Source: Sporosarcina pasteurii
GTDB lineage: Bacteria; Bacillota; Bacilli; Bacillales_A; Planococcaceae
Direction: 5' to 3'
NCBI RefSeq assembly: GCF_041295575.1
Contig: NZ_CP160452.1
Location: 2,976,001 to 3,040,000, forward strand
DNA: 64,000 nt
The notes under the pieces were generated by a model. That model was not told the origin of the DNA. It made no database searches and saw nothing but the letters and a program-made list of their open reading frames with translations. The translations under genes and the position numbers were made by a program. Positions 59,805 to 64,000 of the stretch are shown here, one piece after another (position 1 is the stretch's first letter; every line of letters begins with the position of its first letter).

Positions 59805-61025
59805 ATGATTTTTCAAGATGGAGACCTTGAACTAAATTTAATCACTTCGACAGCAATCGGTGCATTATTATTAATTCTTGGGATGTTAGGGAGAAAGAAA
59901 ATCAGTTTTTTTGAAAAGTACTGTATTCCAGCCCCGGTGATTGGCGGCTTTGGTTTCGCATTACTCACGTGGGTATTATTTGAAGCTAATTTACCTACCA
60001 TATCACTAGACAATACAATTGGTGATTTACTCATGTTCGTATTTTTTGTCACGATCGGTCTTGGGGGAAGCTTTGATTTAATTAAAAAAGGTGGGAAAAT
60101 ACTTTTCATTTATGTACTCATTTGTTGGGGATTAGCTATCTTTCAAAATGGATTCGGTGTGGCACTCGCTACTGTACTTGGCATTGATCCTTTGTTAGGC
60201 ATTGTTGCCGGTGCCGCTTCATTGGAAGGAGGTCATGGTATGGCAGCCGCAATGGCACCATTCATTCAAGAGGCCGGAGCTGAAAGCGCTATGACTGTTG
60301 GTATGGCTGCTGCAACATACGGTCTTGTTGCGGGAAGCTTGATCGGTGGACCAGTTGGTAATTGGTTGATTAAGAGAAATAACTTAAAAATCGAAACCGA
60401 CGCAGGATGGAGTAAGTTGGATGAAGACGGGAAAAACAACTTTAAAGACGAAATAACTGCAAAAAGCATTATTTCAATCGTTGCAGCAATCTTTATCATT
60501 TTAGCAATCGGAACCAATGCAGCTAAATGGATAACGGTGGCAACAGGATTTACTGTTCCAGGTCATGTTTTCAGCTTATTTGTAGGATTGGTATTCCGTT
60601 CAATTAACGAAAAGAAAAAGTACTTTACTATTAGCCAAAAAACAATAGATGTCATCTCAATCGTTGCTCTTGAATTATTCTTAACGATGGCTATGATGAA
60701 ATTAAAAATATGGGAACTGTACGACTTAGCCGTTCCTCTCATTATCATTCTAGTAGCTCAAACCATTGCAATAATCCTGATCGCAGTATTTGTTGTCTTT
60801 AAATTTACAGGTAAAAACTACGATGTTGCACTTCTTGCGAGCGGATTCATCGGCCACGGTCTAGGAGCAACTGCAAACGGACTTGCTGTTATGGACGCCG
60901 TTGCGAGCAAATACGGGCTTGTATCTAAAAAAGCCTTTTTCATTATTCCAGTAGCCGGATCGATGTTAATCGATATAGTAGGAGTACCTGCCATCGTGAT
61001 ATTCACCAACTTCTTTGCACACTGA
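59805..61025 (+). CDS. gltS: Sodium/glutamate symporter GltS (ESS family)
   Basis: 406 residues with ten to twelve membrane segments and two re-entrant loops: GAASLEGGHGMAAAMAPFI and SGFIGHGLGATANGLAVMDA are the twin GG-type hairpins of the ESS family. It imports glutamate (perhaps aspartate) with Na+. GGGGG lies nine bases before ATG 59805. It is followed after 70 bases by the aspartase gene, so the operon imports and deaminates acidic amino acids. Confidence 0.92.
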   Translation: MIFQDGDLELNLITSTAIGALLLILGMLGRKKISFFEKYCIPAPVIGGFGFALLTWVLFEANLPTISLDNTIGDLLMFVFFVTIGLGGSFDLIKKGGKILFIYVLICWGLAIFQNGFGVALATVLGIDPLLGIVAGAASLEGGHGMAAAMAPFIQEAGAESAMTVGMAAATYGLVAGSLIGGPVGNWLIKRNNLKIETDAGWSKLDEDGKNNFKDEITAKSIISIVAAIFIILAIGTNAAKWITVATGFTVPGHVFSLFVGLVFRSINEKKKYFTISQKTIDVISIVALELFLTMAMMKLKIWELYDLAVPLIIILVAQTIAIILIAVFVVFKFTGKNYDVALLASGFIGHGLGATANGLAVMDAVASKYGLVSKKAFFIIPVAGSMLIDIVGVPAIVIFTNFFAH

Positions 61026-61095
61026 CGGATTTAATAGGGCTAGTTACATTTACCAGAAACACTCTTTTGGATAAAATAAGGGAGCGCTGATAACA

Positions 61096-62514
61096 ATGAC
61101 AACTATAAATATACGAAAAGAAAAAGATTTCCTAGGCGAAAAAGAAGTGATGAATGATTGTTACTACGGGATTCAAACACTAAGAGCCATTGAGAATTTC
61201 CCTATTACAGGCTATCGTATCGATAAAGAATTGATAGTAGCTATGGCTATCGTCAAGAAAGCAGCCGCAATCGCCAATCGGGAGGTCGACCGTCTTCCTT
61301 CTCATTTGGAGAAAGCGATTGTGCAGGCCGCTGATGAAATAATAGATGGACAATGGCATAATGAGTTCATCGTCGATCCGATACAAGGAGGTGCAGGGAC
61401 TTCTATCAATATGAATGCCAATGAAGTTATTGCCAATCGCGCCTTAGAGATACTCGGCAGACAAAAAGGGGATTATGATTTTTTAAGCCCAAATACGCAC
61501 GTCAATATGGCTCAGTCAACAAATGATGCATTCCCTACCGCTATTCATATTGCTACACTAGCCCTTTCAGAAAAGTTACTAGTCACCATGGAAAGCATGT
61601 ATAATGCGTTCAAATTAAAATCAATTGAATTTGATCATGTCATCAAGATGGGACGTACTCATCTACAAGATGCGGTACCAATCCGTTTAGGACAAGAGTT
61701 TGAAGCGTATAGTCGTGTAATTTCACGAGATATTAAACGAATTTCCCAATCACGTCAACATCTGTACGAAGTAAATATGGGCGCTACTGCAGTCGGAACC
61801 GGACTCAATGCTGAGCCGAAATATATCCTATCCGTCGTTAAACACTTAGAGAAAATCAGTGGCTTCCCCTTACTTGCAGCTGAGAATCTAGTAGATGCGA
61901 CTCAAAATACGGATGTGTATACCGAAGTTTCCGCTTCGCTAAAGGTATGTATGATGAACATGTCGAAAATAGCGAATGATATAAGATTAATGGCATCTGG
62001 TCCACGGGCAGGATTAAATGAATTGAATTTACCATCCAGACAACCCGGATCTTCGATGATGCCAGGGAAAGTAAACCCTGTAATGGCCGAAGTCATTAAT
62101 CAAATCGCTTTTCAAGTAATCGGAAATGACAATACGATATGTCTCGCATCCGAAGCTGGTCAACTGGAACTGAATGCCATGGAACCCGTACTTGTTTTCA
62201 ACTTACTACAATCCATTAACATTATGAATAATGGGTTCCAGGTATTTACGGATTATTGTGTTTCAGGAATCAAGGCCAACGAAACACAAATGAAAGACTA
62301 TGTCGAAAATAGTGTAGGCGTTATTACAGCCATTAATCCACATATCGGGTATGAAGTAGCTGCAAAAATAGCACGTGAAGCGATTGTAGATAATAAATCG
62401 ATCCGTGAACTTTGTAAACAATACGGGATTTTATCCGATGATGAACTAAACTTAATTTTAGATCCTTATGATATGACCAATCCAGGGATTTCCGGAGGAT
62501 TATTAATTAAATAA
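61096..62514 (+). CDS. aspA: Aspartate ammonia-lyase
   Basis: 472 residues, the usual length. Fumarase/aspartase superfamily signature GSSMMPGKVNPVMAEVINQ with the catalytic Ser loop, plus MGRTHLQDAVPIRLGQEF and PNTHVNMAQSTNDAFPTAI. It splits L-aspartate to fumarate and ammonia. The HLQDAVP form (rather than HLMDATP of class II fumarase) favours aspartase. GGGAGCG precedes the ATG. Partner of gltS in using acidic amino acids as carbon and nitrogen source. Confidence 0.93.
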   Translation: MTTINIRKEKDFLGEKEVMNDCYYGIQTLRAIENFPITGYRIDKELIVAMAIVKKAAAIANREVDRLPSHLEKAIVQAADEIIDGQWHNEFIVDPIQGGAGTSINMNANEVIANRALEILGRQKGDYDFLSPNTHVNMAQSTNDAFPTAIHIATLALSEKLLVTMESMYNAFKLKSIEFDHVIKMGRTHLQDAVPIRLGQEFEAYSRVISRDIKRISQSRQHLYEVNMGATAVGTGLNAEPKYILSVVKHLEKISGFPLLAAENLVDATQNTDVYTEVSASLKVCMMNMSKIANDIRLMASGPRAGLNELNLPSRQPGSSMMPGKVNPVMAEVINQIAFQVIGNDNTICLASEAGQLELNAMEPVLVFNLLQSINIMNNGFQVFTDYCVSGIKANETQMKDYVENSVGVITAINPHIGYEVAAKIAREAIVDNKSIRELCKQYGILSDDELNLILDPYDMTNPGISGGLLIK

Positions 62515-62747
62515 AGAAAGTTTGAACGACAATAGCGAACTGCTTTATACAAAGTGAGCGCTATAGGATTACCGTTTTTCCAAGGGAAATGCGAGTTCCT
62601 ATCAGTAAATTCACAACAGAATTAGTCGTCAAATCATTTCTGCTGTAGCAATGATAATAACGTGGATGGCTTGGAACAGATCCCTCCCTGAAAAAAAGAT
62701 ATCAAGGTGCCAGCTGAACGTATTTCAAAAAAGAAATTAGGTATACT

Positions 62748-62864
62748 ATGCGTCATTTATCAGATTCTGCATTAATCGAAGCCTACCAACTTGCAAGAAA
62801 ATTATTATTGGATATAGATTTTATTACACTGCTTGAAATAGAAATCAAACGTCGCAGTTTATAG
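62748..62864 (+). CDS. sda: Sporulation checkpoint peptide Sda
   Basis: 38 residues: MRHLSDSALIEAYQLARKLL then DIDFITLLEIEIKRRSL. The order LSD..LIE.Y..A......DFI.L.E.EIKRRSL matches B. subtilis Sda, a helical hairpin that binds and blocks the sporulation kinase KinA when replication is disturbed. It lacks the last eight residues of the B. subtilis protein. The ribosome site is weak (TTAGG). Its terminator stem overlaps the last codons. Its presence indicates a spore former. I see only poor DnaA-box matches upstream. Confidence 0.88.
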   Translation: MRHLSDSALIEAYQLARKLLLDIDFITLLEIEIKRRSL

Positions 62865-62886
62865 AAAAAACCGCGACGTTTTTTTC
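62847..62886 (+). terminator. Terminator of sda
   Basis: Stem AAACGTCGC / GCGACGTTT with a long loop, then seven T; the left arm lies inside the sda coding region. Confidence 0.85.
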
Positions 62887-63119
62887 TTTTCTTGACTCCG
62901 AATGCGGAACATTGAATATATATATCCTACTGTTATCGTACCACATTTACTATAAAACCCCTTTTTAATGATGAAAAAGCGCCACTAATTGCGATGCTGA
63001 TTGTTGTTCTAATTCGATGTTATTTCGCTTGTTATTACAACTTTTGTACCATTGAACTGAACGGGTTACACAAACGCGTGTATGTTCCTTTTCTTACCCA
63101 ATTACTTTTGCAGCCCTTC
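62887..63119. other. Intergenic stretch without a recognised gene
   Basis: Between the sda terminator and the decayed response regulator I see no convincing gene or RNA. A reverse-strand frame of about 40 codons ends near 62967 but matches nothing I recognise. Confidence 0.5.
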
Positions 63120-63554
63120 TTATTTTGTAAAAGTACGATTCGGATGACTTGCGACCAATTTCAGTAATTCATATTCTTTCGGTGTTAAAAGTATTTCTTC
63201 TTCGTTCCGCATGACAACTTCCTTATCCCAATCTACTGTTAACCCATGTATATAGGAAACTTTGAGGGGCGCTTATATTTCGCCTCGATATCGTCGCCAA
63301 CGTCTTAGTTATGAAGTTACACGGGCCTTTAGTTCAGCTAGACTAAACGTTTTCGCCAAATAATCATCTGCTCCCCGATCCAGCCCCTCTACTTTATCTG
63401 CGTCTTCCTTTCGCGCACTAATCATAATGATTGGCATATCACTTACGAGCCGCACATTTCGACAAATTGCAATTCCATCCATTTCCGGCAGCATCCAATC
63501 CACAAGAAGCAAATCATACTGTCCTTTTTGAAATACGAATGAAGTACTAGTCAC
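63120..63554 (-). pseudogene. Decayed OmpR/PhoB-type response regulator
   Basis: The receiver part reads YDLLLVDWMLPEMDGIAICR (with the phospho-Asp), DMPIIMISARKEDADKVEGL and DRGADDYLAKTFSLAELKAR, where the usual Lys-Pro has become Lys-Thr. The first half of the receiver with the acidic pair is missing upstream of 63554. A stop and frameshift follow; then the winged-helix start is readable (TVDWDKEVVMRNEEEILL, TPKEYELLKLVASHPNRTFT) and ends at a TAA at 63120-63122 before the recognition helix. No kinase gene is beside it. It is a relic, not a functional regulator. Confidence 0.85.
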
Positions 63555-63586
63555 CTCAATAATTCCAACATAAAACTTATATAATG

Positions 63587-63624
63587 AAAAAAGCTACCCA
63601 CGAATTTAGCATGGGTAGCGTTTT
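63587..63624 (-). terminator. Terminator of the TetM-like GTPase gene
   Basis: Reverse-strand stem CGCTACCCATG / CGTGGGTAGC with a short loop, then six T. Confidence 0.85.
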
Positions 63625-63632
63625 CTTATATT

Positions 63633-64000
63633 TTATAAACAATGCATTGCGTCTTTCGCTTGATCCCAAGGAACAGAATAACCTTTTCCTTTCGCACAGA
63701 AAATCGATGTGGAAGTATATTCAGGATCAGCATTTTTATCATAGCCAATCATATCAATGACTTCGTCAGCATTGTGACAGACATCATAACCGCTATACTT
63801 CAAACTAAGCGCCCCTTTTCCATTCGTAATAGACGCAAAAGTTTGGCTGTAGTCCATGAATGTAGCAACTGGGACTTTCCCGGTAATCATTGTATGGTTA
63901 CCAATTGTTTCTGGCGGCTGAAAAGTTCCGTGTGCTTGTTGAATATCAGATAGAATACGCCCCATCATATCGAGTTCAACTTTTATTTTAAAGTCATAAT
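63633..64000 (-). CDS. C-terminal part of a TetM/EF-G-like translational GTPase, 5' end beyond the window
   Basis: The open frame runs on past the right edge; about 122 C-terminal residues are visible. They include KVELDMMGRILSDIQQAHG, GKVPVATFMDYSQTFASITN, GYDVCHNADEVIDMIGYD and the end KGYSVPWDQAKDAMHCL. This matches domains IV-V of the large TetM/TetP-like GTPases of Firmicutes, which act on the ribosome. An ATG at 63968 is internal, since YDFKIKVELD precedes it in frame. Whether it protects against tetracycline cannot be judged without the G domain. Confidence 0.75.
   Translation of the reverse strand, partial: YDFKIKVELDMMGRILSDIQQAHGTFQPPETIGNHTMITGKVPVATFMDYSQTFASITNGKGALSLKYSGYDVCHNADEVIDMIGYDKNADPEYTSTSIFCAKGKGYSVPWDQAKDAMHCL

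Noticed and set aside
62515-62747. DnaA boxes upstream of sda, as known in B. subtilis
   Set aside because: Only poor matches (TTATACAAA, AAATTCACA, each with at least two mismatches to TTATNCACA), not enough to claim.
62940-63120. Reverse-strand frame of about 40 codons resembling a gene remnant
   Set aside because: No start with a ribosome site, and the translated sequence matches no family I can name.
1-64000. CRISPR array, tRNA, rRNA, prophage or intact insertion sequence
   Set aside because: No regularly spaced direct repeats, no tRNA clover-leaf or CCA end, no rRNA-like stretch, and no transposase or integrase gene were seen.

Overview
The window looks like chromosomal DNA of a low-GC, endospore-forming Gram-positive bacterium of the order Bacillales. 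The evidence is the set of recognisable Bacillus-type genes: lipoprotein YidC, MntR with all canonical ligands, CadC/CadA, a seven-gene Mrp antiporter operon, Mn-type PpaC, NsrR/Hmp, NiaP, a YclNOPQ-type siderophore transporter and a Sda checkpoint peptide. AGGAGG/GAGGTGA ribosome binding sites and several TTG starts fit this. A Planococcaceae member (Sporosarcina-like) is my guess from overall flavour, not proven. I see no rRNA, tRNA, CRISPR array, prophage or intact insertion sequence.

Layout. 1-10.3 kb: housekeeping and stress genes: a partial VanY-type carboxypeptidase, an MFS transporter, YidC, an AraC-type regulator, small membrane proteins, acetyltransferases, an MhqO-type dioxygenase, a DUF1002 protein, CvfB and MntR. 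10.4-14.0 kb: a CadC-CadA metal efflux operon with a double-GNAT protein as third gene. 14.2-22.2 kb: a P1 peptidase, mrpABCDEFG and a KdpD-like UspA-domain protein. 22.3-31 kb: MurB, YceI, a DsbA-family protein, an FAD/Rieske oxidoreductase, PpaC, NsrR/Hmp, an alpha/beta hydrolase and a DJ-1/PfpI protein. 31-35.8 kb: a complete sigma-54 circuit: a CBS-PAS-AAA+-Fis regulator, its palindromic enhancer sites, a -24/-12 promoter, then an Fe-alcohol dehydrogenase and an MmsA-type aldehyde dehydrogenase. 36-46 kb: DNA repair glycosylases, a three-gene OpuC-like transporter, NiaP behind a NiaR-like operator and a Fur-controlled siderophore importer. 46-57 kb: a lipoprotein, an ABC exporter, HflX, PutP, a deaminase, an acyl-CoA synthetase, an NfrA-type reductase and a methyltransferase. 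57-62.5 kb: a divergent ureohydrolase / LysR - GltS - aspartase cluster, probably for using nitrogen-rich amino compounds. 62.7-64 kb: Sda, a decayed response regulator and the C-terminal end of a TetM-like ribosomal GTPase.

Most promising for follow-up: (i) the sigma-54 circuit with an unknown alcohol or semialdehyde substrate; (ii) MhqR-like operators shared by the dioxygenase gene and the yceI-family gene 16 kb away; (iii) a family of hairpin-forming, MITE-like repeats lying twice between a stop codon and its terminator; (iv) the double-GNAT protein in a cadmium/zinc efflux operon; (v) an orphan KdpD-like sensor domain beside the Mrp antiporter; (vi) the ureohydrolase-LysR-GltS-aspartase cluster. 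Two pseudogenes (a phosphoribosyl-ATP pyrophosphohydrolase-like gene and an OmpR-type regulator) show recent gene decay at the right end.
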